A stretch of DNA of 64,000 nucleotides from CAWAYR01 sp050250875 (GTDB lineage Bacteria; Acidobacteriota; Vicinamibacteria; Vicinamibacterales; UBA2999): positions 1,674,001-1,738,000 of the forward strand of contig JBFWNV010000001.1 of NCBI GenBank assembly GCA_050250875.1, written 5' to 3'. A program made the translations under genes and the position numbers. Positions within the stretch are counted from its first letter, which is position 1; the number at the start of each line of letters is the position of its first letter. The notes below the pieces were generated by a model that did not search any database, was not told the origin of the DNA, and worked only from the letters and a program-made list of their open reading frames with translations. Shown here one piece after another: positions 51,413 to 60,061 of the stretch.

Positions 51413-51811
51413 TCAGGCTTCGGTGGTCTTGCCGTCGAAGTGCTCGTGGGCAGCGTCGGCATCGGCCTTCGTGGCGTGCACGGTCCCATCACGATGCTCG
51501 GGCGGCGCGTACAGCGTGTAGAGCTTCAACGGCTTGTCGCCGGTGTTCCTGATGTTGTGGCGCGCCCCGGCCGGCACGACGATCGCGACGTCCGACTTGA
51601 TCTTCGTGACGTGGCCATCGATGACGACCTCTCCCGTCCCCTTCTCGATACGGAAAAACTGGTCAGTCTCGGCATGGACTTCCTGGCCGATCTCCTCTCC
51701 GGGCTGAAGCGCCATCAGGACGAGCTGCATCTTCCGTCCCGTGTAGAGCACGCGGCGGAAGTCCCTGTTGTCCTCGGTCAAATCCTCGATGTCATCGATG
51801 AAGCCATTCAT
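51413..51811 (-). CDS. Cupin-domain protein
   Basis: The product is 132 residues from ATG 51811, with AGGAGG 7 bases upstream. Single small cupin: MALQPGEEIGQEVHAETDQFFRIEKGTGEVVIDG contains the His/Glu metal ligands, and VPAGARHNIRNTGDKPLKLYTLYAPPEHRDGTVH the second motif. Such mannose-6-phosphate-isomerase-like cupins have varied or unknown roles. It follows the P-type ATPase by 84 bases on the same strand. Confidence 0.85.
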   Translation of the reverse strand: MNGFIDDIEDLTEDNRDFRRVLYTGRKMQLVLMALQPGEEIGQEVHAETDQFFRIEKGTGEVVIDGHVTKIKSDVAIVVPAGARHNIRNTGDKPLKLYTLYAPPEHRDGTVHATKADADAAHEHFDGKTTEA

Positions 51812-51895
51812 GGCATGCCTCCTGGTCCAGTCTAGGCGAGGCTGGCGGCTCAGACGCCCTTCGATCGTGTCAATCGGGAGAATGTCGTGCGGCAT

Positions 51896-54454
51896 TCATC
51901 CCGTCCTCCGCCAGAACCGCCACCCCACTGCCGACGCTCCCAGCAGAATGGCGACCAGTCCCTGCACGGCCGGAGGCGGTTCTACCCTGAACATCTGTGC
52001 TGCCGCAGGAATGTAGAGGATCAGGAACAGGCTGGCGCCGCTGGCCATCCACACCGTCCAAAACACCAGCGTCCGCGGAACGCGATCGACGGCGAGCGCC
52101 GGCAGCGCCAGGCGCTCGGCGAAGACGAGCGTCTGGTATCCGGCGAGCAGCACGACAAGAGCGATGGCGCGTGCCTGTGCCTCGCCCAGCGACTGCCAGT
52201 GCCACCAGTACATGGCGAAGCTCGCCACAGCCAGCACGGCCCCGGAGACCGCCGACCGTATCACTGCAGCACGTGGCAACAGGGGCGCGGCCGGATCACG
52301 TGGCGGCCGGTTCATGATGTCCGCTGACGCGGGCTCCGCTTGAAACACGATCGCTGATACCGGATGCACGATGAGCTCCAGCCACACCAGATGAATCGGC
52401 AGGAGCACCAACGGCACACCAATCAGGGGCGCCGCGATTGCCAGCACGACGATCGGAATGTGGAACGCGATCAGGTAGAGGAACGCGCGTTGAATGTTCT
52501 GGAAGATGTGGCGGCCTTCGCGAACCGTCGCGACAATCGATGCGAAGTTGTCGTCGAGCAGGACGAGCTCCGCCGTGGCGCGGGCGACGTCGGTACCCCG
52601 CTGACCCATCGCGATGCCGATGTCGGCCCGGCGCAAGGCTGGCGCGTCGTTGACGCCGTCACCCGTCATCGCGACGATGGCGCCATCGTTCTTCAGCGCG
52701 TCGACGATGAGGAACTTCTGTTCGGGGCTGATCCGCGCGAATATGGTCGTCCGCCTGATCCGGTCGACACGCTCGGATTCCGTGAGCGCGGTCAATTCGT
52801 CGGCCGTGGCGATCAGATCGTCCTCGTGCAGGATGCCGGCGGCCTCGGCGACGGCGTGCGCGGTCAACGCGTGGTCACCTGTGATCATGGTGAGGCGGAT
52901 GCCGGCATGCTGGCACTCGGCAACGGCGCCAGGCACCTCAGGCCGCAGCGGATCCTCGAAACCGAGCAGCCCATACAGCGTCAGATCGCGCTCGTCCGCG
53001 TCCCGATCGGCTCCGAGCTGGTCCATGCGCTTGACCGCGAGCGCGAGCACTCGCATGCCCTGCGCAGCGAGTTCGCGGTTCGCGTCGACGGCTGCGCGGC
53101 GTGCACCCTCGTCGATGTGGCTGTGCGCCAGGATCCCTTCGAGGGCGCCCTTCGCCGCCACGATGTAGCCGTCATGGTCCAGCGCCTGCCACACGTGCGA
53201 CATGTGCTTGCCGACCGAATCGAAGTCGTAGTCCCGGACGAGCGTCCAGCGGGCATCCAGATTGGCCAGAGAGACGCCGCGGGCGGTTGCGTACGCACCA
53301 ATCGCGCGCTCCATCGCGTCGGTCGGATGGCGTTCGCACGCGAGCACCGAGGCCTCCAGGACATCGTGCTCCGACACCGCCGGCGCAAACGCGAGATGCC
53401 GGGTCATCTGGAACTCGCCGCGCGTCAGCGTTCCTGTCTTGTCGGTGCAGATCACAGTGGTCGACCCGAGGGTTTCCACGCTGGCGAGCCGCCGCACGAG
53501 CATGCCGCGCGATGCCAACCGCCACGCGCCTGCGGAGAGAAAGAGGGTCAGGACGATGGGAAACTCTTCGGGGATCGCGGCCATCGCCAGGCTGACCGCG
53601 CCGAGCAGCGCCCGGGTCCAGGGCTCATTGCGTGCGAGGCTCAGCCCGAACAGCGCGATCGCAACGATGGCGGCGACGACACCGAGGCGCCGAACGAGGA
53701 CGCCCGCCTTCTGCTGCAGCGGACTGGCTGAGGAAGCGCTTTGCGCCACGAGAGCAGCGATGCCACCGTACTGCGTGGCCGCACCCGTGGTGGTCACCAC
53801 ACCGAACCCATGCCCCGCCACTGCCTGCGATCCGGCGAAGAACCTCGCGTCCGGCGGCGCGTCATCCGGAGTGGATGGCCACTCGCGTTTCGCCTGCGGC
53901 TCGGATTCGCCTGTCAGGGAGGATTCGTCAATCGCCAGGTTTGCGACCCAGCGGACGACGCCGTCCGCTGCGATGACGTGCCCTTCACGCAGGACGAGGA
54001 GGTCTCCCGGTACAACCTCCTCGAGCGGGACGGACACGACCTGCCGGTCCCGAACGACGTCGGCTGACGGCGCGGCAGCGCGGGCCAGCTTGTCGAGCGC
54101 CGCGCGCGACCGGGCTTCGAGCAGGACATCGACACCAAGAACCGGTATCAGGGCGAGCGCGAGCACGACGGCGTCCTGCTTCTCGCCCAGCAGGACGTAA
54201 ACGACAGCCGCGATGATCAACATGACGGCCATCGGGTCGAGGAGAAGACGGACGACCTCTCGAACCCGCGCGAAGCGGTCCTGCTTCACCCAGCGATTCG
54301 GGCCGATTTCCTCCAGCAGTCGGCGCGCATCGATGGAAGACAGCCCGTTGAGCCCTGGCGGGATCTCGCCTCCCTTGTCGTGCACCGCCTGCTCTGCCAC
54401 GTCGGCCACCACCTTCCCGCGCTGGATCGACCGGCGCGACCACGAAACAGGCAC
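51896..54454 (-). CDS. P-type cation ATPase with atypical PEEFP ion-site motif
   Basis: The product is 852 residues. The P-type core is intact: TGES (181-184), DKTGT (338-342), KGALEG, MTGDGVNDAPALRRADIGIAMGQRG. The M4 site is MAAIPEEFPIVLT (PEEFP 295-299) rather than PEGLP, and M6 reads LVWLELIVHPVSAIVF, lacking the N-x-x-T-D pair of Ca2+ pumps. There is no CPC, SPC or N-terminal heavy-metal domain. The ion is therefore unpredictable; the acidic M4 (two Glu) and His in M6 suggest a distinct cation. Surrounded by a cupin gene and two small membrane-protein genes. Confidence 0.85.
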   Translation of the reverse strand: MPVSWSRRSIQRGKVVADVAEQAVHDKGGEIPPGLNGLSSIDARRLLEEIGPNRWVKQDRFARVREVVRLLLDPMAVMLIIAAVVYVLLGEKQDAVVLALALIPVLGVDVLLEARSRAALDKLARAAAPSADVVRDRQVVSVPLEEVVPGDLLVLREGHVIAADGVVRWVANLAIDESSLTGESEPQAKREWPSTPDDAPPDARFFAGSQAVAGHGFGVVTTTGAATQYGGIAALVAQSASSASPLQQKAGVLVRRLGVVAAIVAIALFGLSLARNEPWTRALLGAVSLAMAAIPEEFPIVLTLFLSAGAWRLASRGMLVRRLASVETLGSTTVICTDKTGTLTRGEFQMTRHLAFAPAVSEHDVLEASVLACERHPTDAMERAIGAYATARGVSLANLDARWTLVRDYDFDSVGKHMSHVWQALDHDGYIVAAKGALEGILAHSHIDEGARRAAVDANRELAAQGMRVLALAVKRMDQLGADRDADERDLTLYGLLGFEDPLRPEVPGAVAECQHAGIRLTMITGDHALTAHAVAEAAGILHEDDLIATADELTALTESERVDRIRRTTIFARISPEQKFLIVDALKNDGAIVAMTGDGVNDAPALRRADIGIAMGQRGTDVARATAELVLLDDNFASIVATVREGRHIFQNIQRAFLYLIAFHIPIVVLAIAAPLIGVPLVLLPIHLVWLELIVHPVSAIVFQAEPASADIMNRPPRDPAAPLLPRAAVIRSAVSGAVLAVASFAMYWWHWQSLGEAQARAIALVVLLAGYQTLVFAERLALPALAVDRVPRTLVFWTVWMASGASLFLILYIPAAAQMFRVEPPPAVQGLVAILLGASAVGWRFWRRTG

Positions 54455-54470
54455 TCATGGAATCGTCGGA

Positions 54471-54809
54471 CTACAGCAATCCCCAGACGGGGGGGAACGT
54501 CCCCAGCACACCCAGCGCGATCAGGATCAGGGTCAATGCACCAACCCGGCCAGGCGCGATGTCGCGTGTCTTCCAGCGATTGTGCAGCACGACCCACGCT
54601 ATCAGCCACATGATCGTCGCCAACGTCGTTCGGCCGGACACGCCACCGGCCGGGGCATACAGCGTAGGCGCGGCGAAAATGCCGGCCTCGTTAAGAAGCA
54701 CCACCGCGCCCATCGCAAACGCGCCGATGCCCCCACCCAGAAACGCCGCCATGGCACCGCCGTTCACCTCACGCGATGTCGTCGAACGGGAAGTCGTAGC
54801 CATTGTCAT
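54471..54809 (-). CDS. Small three-helix membrane protein, unknown
   Basis: The product is about 112 residues with three hydrophobic segments (AAFLGGGIGAFAMGAVVLL, TTLATIMWLIAWVVL, GALTLILIALGVLGTFPPV). No family recognised. It is 16 bases before the P-type ATPase and 10 bases after the 175-residue membrane protein, so the three probably form one transcript. It may be a partner subunit of either. Confidence 0.6.
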   Translation of the reverse strand: MTMATTSRSTTSREVNGGAMAAFLGGGIGAFAMGAVVLLNEAGIFAAPTLYAPAGGVSGRTTLATIMWLIAWVVLHNRWKTRDIAPGRVGALTLILIALGVLGTFPPVWGLL

Positions 54810-54819
54810 CTCCGATCAC

Positions 54820-55347
54820 CTAGTCGAGGGCAGCCACCTTGTTGACGAACATCCCCATCAGCGACACGAAGGCGACCAGCGCGAACGAGATCGCCAGTAG
54901 CGCCATCGACAGGCTCCGCAGCGATGAGTTCTGCAGCACCCTCGACCGGTCCCGCACGGCGACGAACGCGACCGCCGCCGTCAGCATCGAAGCGATCCAC
55001 GGCATATGCTCCTTGCTCTCCATGGCAAACGCGTGCAGCCAGGCGGTACTCGGGCTCGCCAGGACGAGCGCGCGAGGGAACTCGCTCAGATCGGTCACTC
55101 CGGACGGAGGCGTGGCACGGTACGGCGGGAAGATGACGTAGGTCCCCACGATGACGGTGAGCCAGAGCAGCACGGCGCTCAGCACCGTGGCGCCCGCCAG
55201 CGCCCCTGATCCGGGCGGGACGGTCACGTTATCGGACGAGCGTGCGGCATAGAGGTAGAACAACGACGCGGCCAGTCCGATAAGGGCGCCTCCACCCAAT
55301 CCCACCCCGTGAACCATCGTCCAGATACTGCGTTCCGAGAACAACAT
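54820..55347 (-). CDS. Four-helix membrane protein with conserved-looking histidines, unknown
   Basis: The product is 175 residues from ATG 55347, with an excellent GGAGG site 6 bases upstream. Four membrane segments. Histidines occur in or near helices (H13 in MVHGVGLGGG, H105 and H114 in WLHAFAMESKEHMPW), which could bind heme or metal but are not diagnostic. Loops contain GTYVIFPPYRATPP. First gene of a probable operon with the 112-residue membrane protein and the PEEFP ATPase. No function assigned. Confidence 0.65.
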   Translation of the reverse strand: MLFSERSIWTMVHGVGLGGGALIGLAASLFYLYAARSSDNVTVPPGSGALAGATVLSAVLLWLTVIVGTYVIFPPYRATPPSGVTDLSEFPRALVLASPSTAWLHAFAMESKEHMPWIASMLTAAVAFVAVRDRSRVLQNSSLRSLSMALLAISFALVAFVSLMGMFVNKVAALD

Positions 55348-55628
55348 GGAAAACCTCCAGTCGCATGGTCAGGCGCGCTCACCCACGACGATCGACGGCC
55401 CGAGCCCGGTACCTTCAGGTTCCGCAGGGCATGTCCGTTCTGGTTCGTCTTCATATGGCCTCCGAGGATCCACCTCGATTGCCAGTGTTAGAACCGAACC
55501 TTATACCGTTCTTGACGACTTGGCGGGTGGACTCTGGGTGTGATGGCGGATCCGTTGACGGTGTTCGCGCATCCGGGCTCAAGGGCGGCTGCGGGGTGCC
55601 CTCCGGTGTCGCCAGTCAGAGGTGAGCG

Positions 55629-55877
55629 ATGAGCGAGAAGCCAAACATGATCCGCATCGCGCGCGACCTGCGACGCGCCGTGCGGGAAGGCGCGGCGGGA
55701 ATCGAGCGCCGCCAGCAGAAGCGGCTCGCAGACCTCGTGGCGCACGCACGCGCGAACTCACCCTTCTACCAACAGCTCTACGGCGACCTCTTGGGCGGGC
55801 ACGGTCGCGTCGATGTCAACGAGAATGCTCTCGAACGGCTCGATCCGGTCACTCCATGGTCGGCGGCTGTCTCATGA
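55629..55877 (+). pseudogene. N-terminal remnant of a phenylacetate-CoA-ligase-like adenylating enzyme
   Basis: An 82-codon frame from ATG 55629 (GAGGTGAG upstream). RLADLVAHARANSPFYQQLYGDL is the typical opening of PaaK-like adenylate-forming enzymes, whose full length is about 400-450 residues. Similarity ends near residue 60 and the frame closes at 55877, inside the 3' end of the PII-like gene on the other strand. The rest is gone, so a recombination junction near 55810 is likely. Confidence 0.6.
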
Positions 55878-56184
55878 AGTGCGCCACGCCCACGACCCTG
55901 TCGACTGGAATGACGAACGCGATGCCCCGACCTGTGTCGTTCAACTCGGCGGCTCTCACGATCTCGGTCAGAACCGTGTCGACCTGGTCGGCGTAGACTG
56001 CCGTCAGCACGATCTCCTTCTCCGGCTCGATTGACATCCCGAAGATCTTCTCCTGTTCATGAATCCCCGCCCCGCGCCCAAAGAGAACGGTGCCGCCGTG
56101 CGCGCCGGCCTTCACGGACGCCTCGAGCACCGTGCTGCCCCATCCCTTCCGGACCACGCTCACGATCAGACAGGCATCGGTCAT
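55849..56184 (-). CDS. PII-like signalling protein of the DUF1538 operon
   Basis: The product is 111 residues with the PII ferredoxin-like fold: LIVSVVRKGWGSTVLEASVKAGAHGGTVLFGRGAG, T-loop region HEQEKIFGMSIEPEKEIVLTAVY, and B-loop-like NDTGRGIAFVIPVDRVVGV. The uridylylation Tyr of GlnB/GlnK is absent. PII-like proteins bind nucleotides and regulate transporters by T-loop contact. It ends the operon 1 base after the second DUF1538 gene, so those membrane proteins are the obvious target. Confidence 0.85.
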   Translation of the reverse strand: MTDACLIVSVVRKGWGSTVLEASVKAGAHGGTVLFGRGAGIHEQEKIFGMSIEPEKEIVLTAVYADQVDTVLTEIVRAAELNDTGRGIAFVIPVDRVVGVAHFMRQPPTME

Positions 56185-56185
56185 G

Positions 56186-56920
56186 TCATGACTCCTTCTG
56201 TCGCTCCTTCCAGCGGACAGCCAATCCGAGTGTCATCACCGAAATCACCGGCGCAAGTGCGATGAGCGCGACGAGGCCGAGCCCCTGGACGAGCGGACTC
56301 TGACTGCCGATCGCCGCCGACGCGCCGAATGCCAGTGCCAGCAGAAACGTGTTCGCCAACGGACCTGTCGCCACACCGCCCGCATCGATGGCCATCGCCA
56401 CGAACCGACGCTCGCTCCACCCCAGAATTGCGACGACCAGTCCGTACCCGGGCACGAGGAGATACAGCAGCGGAATGCCATACCCGATTCTTAGCATCCC
56501 CAGCCCGACGGCCACCGCCACACCCAGACACACTGTCCACAGCACCACCGAGCGCCGAATCGAACCGGTTGACGCCTCCTCGATTTGATCCGCCAGGATT
56601 CGAACCGCCGGCTCGCCCCAGGTCGTCACGAACCCGAGCACCAGGCCGAACGGCCCGAGCAGCCACTTCTGCGGCAATGCGCCCACGGCCTCGCCAATGG
56701 CGCGCCCGAACGGCAGGAACCCGATACCGACGCCCATCAGAAAGAGGAAGAGACCTGCGGCTGCGAAGATCGTTCCCGTCAAAATACGTGACACTTCCCG
56801 CCGCGGCAATTTGAGAAACAGCAGTTGAAACAGCAGGAACAGCGTGGCCAGCGGCGCCACCGCCAGCGTGACACTCCACGCCAGTCGGATGACCTCCGCG
56901 AGAGTCAGGGTGCCGTTCAC
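56186..56920 (-). CDS. DUF1538 membrane protein (second of pair)
   Basis: The product is 244 residues from GTG 56920, overlapping the upstream DUF1538 stop (GTGA). About six to seven membrane helices. DUF1538 signatures: GVGIGFLPFGRAIGE, GFVTTWGEPAVRILADQIEEAS and AIDAGGVATGPLANTFLLALAFG. Function unknown; the repeated-half arrangement suggests a transporter formed by the two paralogues. Confidence 0.85.
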   Translation of the reverse strand: MNGTLTLAEVIRLAWSVTLAVAPLATLFLLFQLLFLKLPRREVSRILTGTIFAAAGLFLFLMGVGIGFLPFGRAIGEAVGALPQKWLLGPFGLVLGFVTTWGEPAVRILADQIEEASTGSIRRSVVLWTVCLGVAVAVGLGMLRIGYGIPLLYLLVPGYGLVVAILGWSERRFVAMAIDAGGVATGPLANTFLLALAFGASAAIGSQSPLVQGLGLVALIALAPVISVMTLGLAVRWKERQKES

Positions 56921-57609
56921 AGAAACAGTCCCAGCAAAAGCACGACGATGATAGGACCCACCGAGGCGAGACCGAGGAGACCAAATCCGTCATCGACCGC
57001 AGAACGCTCCGCCAGGACCGACGCCAGGCCGAGCGCGAGGGCCAGTACGACGGGAGCCGTGAGCACACCGGTCGTGACGCTCCCGGCGTCGTAGGCGAGC
57101 GGAACGATCCGCTCAGGCGCGACAAACGACAGCAGGATCATGAACACGTACACGCTTGCGACCAGCGCCGCCATGGACCACCCCCTGACCACCCGCAGGA
57201 GGCCGATCGCCGTGAAGAGCCCGACGCCCGCCGCAATCACGTACACGAGCCATCGGCCCCGCAGGGTGCCCTGCGATGCGGTCTCGACCTGCGCCGAGAG
57301 GACGAGGACGTCGGGTTCCGCAACGGTCGTGGCAAATCCCACGGCGAACGCCACACCCACGATCAGCCAGATCGATCCTGTCCTCGGCAACTCTGCGCCG
57401 ATGTACCTGCCCATGGGCAGGATCCCCACGTCGATCCCGGCGAACAGCAGGAGCATGCCGAGCATCGCCAGGAAAGACCCCGCCAGGAACTGAACGAACA
57501 AGGCAACGGGGGCCTGGACGAACAACACCTGGAGCACGCACACCACGCCAACGAGCGGGGCGACGGCCTTCGCAGCCTCTGAAAGTCTCGTTCGCAGGAG
57601 TGTCAGCAT
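56917..57609 (-). CDS. DUF1538 membrane protein (first of pair)
   Basis: The product is 230 residues. Same motifs as its neighbour: GIDVGILPMGRYIG, GFATTVAEPDVLVLSAQVETAS and AYDAGSVTTGVLTAPVVLALALG. Around six membrane helices. First gene of the DUF1538-DUF1538-PII operon. The two paralogues probably assemble into one complex. No characterised activity known to me. Confidence 0.85.
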   Translation of the reverse strand: MLTLLRTRLSEAAKAVAPLVGVVCVLQVLFVQAPVALFVQFLAGSFLAMLGMLLLFAGIDVGILPMGRYIGAELPRTGSIWLIVGVAFAVGFATTVAEPDVLVLSAQVETASQGTLRGRWLVYVIAAGVGLFTAIGLLRVVRGWSMAALVASVYVFMILLSFVAPERIVPLAYDAGSVTTGVLTAPVVLALALGLASVLAERSAVDDGFGLLGLASVGPIIVVLLLGLFL

Positions 57610-57640
57610 GCCGCCCTCGCACCCGGTTCACGCCGAAGCC

Positions 57641-57800
57641 TCACAACCGGTTCTCGATCACGACCACGCCGACGATACCGCGCGCCGTGTCGAGGTCCAA
57701 CTTCATCTCCGCACCAAGCCGATTGAGGAAGCGGCGCTCCGGCCCCTCGAGCCTGCCGTCCGCCAACAGCAAGTCGGCGAGTGGATGATGAATTCCGTCA
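57641..57800 (-). pseudogene. C-terminal remnant of a TerB-like protein
   Basis: On the minus strand a frame without a start codon reads LADLLLADGRLEGPERRFLN and continues to a stop at 57641, about 50 codons. The D-G-R-L-x-x-x-E-R-x-F pattern and the following helix resemble the end of TerB/DUF533-type domains. The 5' part is replaced by the end of the PLP-enzyme gene, which suggests a recombination boundary near 57800. Confidence 0.4.
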
Positions 57801-58844
57801 GTCGCTGCAGCCCGGCTCCCAGCGCTTCTCGTTCGCCGTGGTCATCGACAGTCCGCCGGTGTGGACGAAGAGCACGCGCCGACCGCGGGCGATGAGCCCG
57901 CGCGCCACCAGGTCCATCAACCCGGCGAACGCCTTGGCGGTGTAGACGGTGTCGAGGAAGTAGCCTTCGAGGCCGGCCATCGCCCGCATGGCCGTGTCGC
58001 TGCCGCGGTTCGGGACGCCGTAGCCTTCCTCGGCGTAGCCGTAGACGATCTCGTGCGCCGGGATGTCGCTGGCGCCGAGCGGCAGCCCGAAGTGGGCGGC
58101 CGAGGCGAGGAACAGATCGCGCGGCGACGGCAGGCGGAAGGCCTCCTCCACGGCGTAGCGCGTTTCGATCGCGATCGGATGCACGCGGGCGGCGAAGCCG
58201 CCGAGCGCGAGGCCGAGCAGGAGCCCCGTCGTCGTCGAGCCCGTGCCGTAGGCCACCACCACGTCGTCGAAATCGAACTGGCCGCCGCGCTGCTCGGCGA
58301 TCTCGGCCACGCACTGCATGTAGCCGGGCTCCGCCTCCGGCATCGTGCCGCCGCCGGGGATGAAGTAGCCGTCGGTGTCCGCGGTCACCTGGTGGCAGAG
58401 CGCCTCGATGCGCTGGCCGTCCTCGGGCGTCGGGTGCGTGAAGTCCACCGGACAGAAGTGGAGGTGCGCATCCAGATAGTCGAGGAGGAGCAGGTTCCCG
58501 GACCAGTGCTCGGGCGCGCCGGGGTGGGCGCCGGCCACCACACAGTGGACGCCGAGCCCGACCCGCCGGCAGGCCGTGGCGGTCATCATCGTGTGATTGG
58601 ACGTGACGGGTCCCACCGTGACGACGGCGCGTGCCCCCTTGGCCGTCGCGTCGGCGAGCACGTACTCGAGCTTGCGCGTCTTGTTGCCCCCGAGCGCCAC
58701 GCCCGAGCAGTCGTCCCGCTTCATCCAGAGATCGATCCCGAGCCTGTCGCTCAGCCGATCGAGTCGCACGAGCGGTGTCGGAAACTGTCCGAGCGCAAGA
58801 CGCGGCACGCTCGACAGGAAGTCGCGGAGGGCAGTGGGCGCCAC
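57798..58844 (-). CDS. PLP-dependent D-cysteine desulfhydrase/ACC deaminase-family enzyme
   Basis: The product is 348 residues. Fold-type II PLP enzyme: KRDDCSGVALGGNKTRKLEYVL (PLP Lys), TVGPVTSNHTMMTATACRRVGL, GYFIPGGGTMPEAEPGY, VAYGTGSTTTGLLLG and a C-terminal FVHTGGLSMT. Members degrade D-cysteine to H2S, pyruvate and ammonia, or open the ACC ring. Sequence alone does not separate the two; the general form fits D-cysteine desulfhydrase better. Confidence 0.85.
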   Translation of the reverse strand: MAPTALRDFLSSVPRLALGQFPTPLVRLDRLSDRLGIDLWMKRDDCSGVALGGNKTRKLEYVLADATAKGARAVVTVGPVTSNHTMMTATACRRVGLGVHCVVAGAHPGAPEHWSGNLLLLDYLDAHLHFCPVDFTHPTPEDGQRIEALCHQVTADTDGYFIPGGGTMPEAEPGYMQCVAEIAEQRGGQFDFDDVVVAYGTGSTTTGLLLGLALGGFAARVHPIAIETRYAVEEAFRLPSPRDLFLASAAHFGLPLGASDIPAHEIVYGYAEEGYGVPNRGSDTAMRAMAGLEGYFLDTVYTAKAFAGLMDLVARGLIARGRRVLFVHTGGLSMTTANEKRWEPGCSD

Positions 58845-58958
58845 AGCGGCATTCTACGAGGTCGAACCGACCGGGCATCTGGCCCTACCATGGAGGGCCA
58901 CGACCAGGCCACGCCCGGCGCCTCGGCCGGGCGGCTCGTCGAACGACGGGAGGACGCG

Positions 58959-60008
58959 ATGGGAGCGCGGAGCGAGTCGTCACGGCGCGAGTTCCTCGGC
59001 GGCCTGGGCGCCGCTGCGGCGGCGCACCTGGGCGCGGCACCGGTCGAAGCGGCGACGCAGGGCCCGCTGACGATCGTCGACTTCCACAACCACTTCGTCG
59101 ACCCGTCGTGGACGCTCACCACGGTGGCCGCCGCGGCGCCGTCGGACCGGCCGCGGTGGCAGGCGATCAACGACAAGGTGCAGAGCGAGGCCACGTTGCT
59201 GCGGTCGATGTCGGGCACCGGCGTGTCGGCGCGCGTCATCAACACGCCGACCGCCTTCCTCGAAGACGCCGAGGGCAACGTGCCGAAGGACGCCCACCGG
59301 CGCATCAACGACCAGGTGGCGGCACTGTGCGCGAAGCATGCCGGCACGCTCCACGGCCTGGCGGCCGTCGACGCGTTCTCCGGCGAGGCTGCGGCGCGCG
59401 AGCTGACCCGGGCGGTGAAGGAGCTGGGGCTGCGCGGCGTGTTCGTCGAGAGCGCCAGTCCCCGGCGCGGCCTGCTCTTTGGCGACGAGCCGACGCGTCC
59501 GATGCTGAGGGTGGCCGCCGACCTCGGCGTCCCCGTGTTCCTGCATCCGCAGACCGACCCGCAGCTCCATCAGCGCTTCTCGCGCACCGGGCGGCTCGGA
59601 CTGCGCCTTGCGCGGGGCACGATCAACAGCGCCGCGCTCGTCAACATGCTCGAGGGCGGGGCGTTCGACCAGGTGCCCACGCTGCGGCTGGTGGTGACGA
59701 CGTGGGCCTTCGGCGGGCTGCTGCTCGCCGGTGGCTACGGCGACGGCGCGCGGATCCGCAGTGACGCCCCGGCGCTGCTGCGCCGCCACGTCTACGTCGA
59801 CACGATGGGTCTCCATCCCGTCACGGTCCGCGCCGCCGTCGACCTGCTCGGTGCCGACCACGTGCTGATGGGCACCGACTGGCCGGTCGCCGACGAGCGG
59901 TCGATCCCGCAGCGCCTCGGTGCCGCGATGGCTCATGCCGGGCTCGACGACGCCCAGCAGCGGATGGTGGCGGGCGGCAATGCGCTGCGGCTCCTCGGCG
60001 TCGCCTGA
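58959..60008 (+). CDS. Exported amidohydrolase-2 (ACMSD-like) family hydrolase
   Basis: The product is 349 residues from ATG 58959 (GGGAGG 5 bases upstream). The leader ARSESSRREFLGGLGAAAAA carries a twin-arginine motif. Metal-binding VDFHNHFVDPSW, GVFVESASPRRGLLFGDEP, VFLHPQTDP and VLMGTDWPVADERS match the amidohydrolase-2 branch (decarboxylases and lactonases). The substrate is unknown. Confidence 0.85.
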   Translation: MGARSESSRREFLGGLGAAAAAHLGAAPVEAATQGPLTIVDFHNHFVDPSWTLTTVAAAAPSDRPRWQAINDKVQSEATLLRSMSGTGVSARVINTPTAFLEDAEGNVPKDAHRRINDQVAALCAKHAGTLHGLAAVDAFSGEAAARELTRAVKELGLRGVFVESASPRRGLLFGDEPTRPMLRVAADLGVPVFLHPQTDPQLHQRFSRTGRLGLRLARGTINSAALVNMLEGGAFDQVPTLRLVVTTWAFGGLLLAGGYGDGARIRSDAPALLRRHVYVDTMGLHPVTVRAAVDLLGADHVLMGTDWPVADERSIPQRLGAAMAHAGLDDAQQRMVAGGNALRLLGVA

Positions 60009-60061
60009 GCGGGCGCCGCAGGTCTGGACGACATAGAATCGCGCACCGAAGAGCTGGAGCC

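Noticed and set aside
55224..55454. 76-codon minus frame with GGAGG before ATG 55454
   Set aside because: Most of it overlaps the well-supported 175-residue membrane protein in a different frame and the sequence shows no domain; likely chance.
49714..57800. tRNA-integrated island with integrase
   Set aside because: No integrase, transposase or att pair was found, and the segment lies on the 5' side of the tRNA; only a mosaic accessory region can be claimed.
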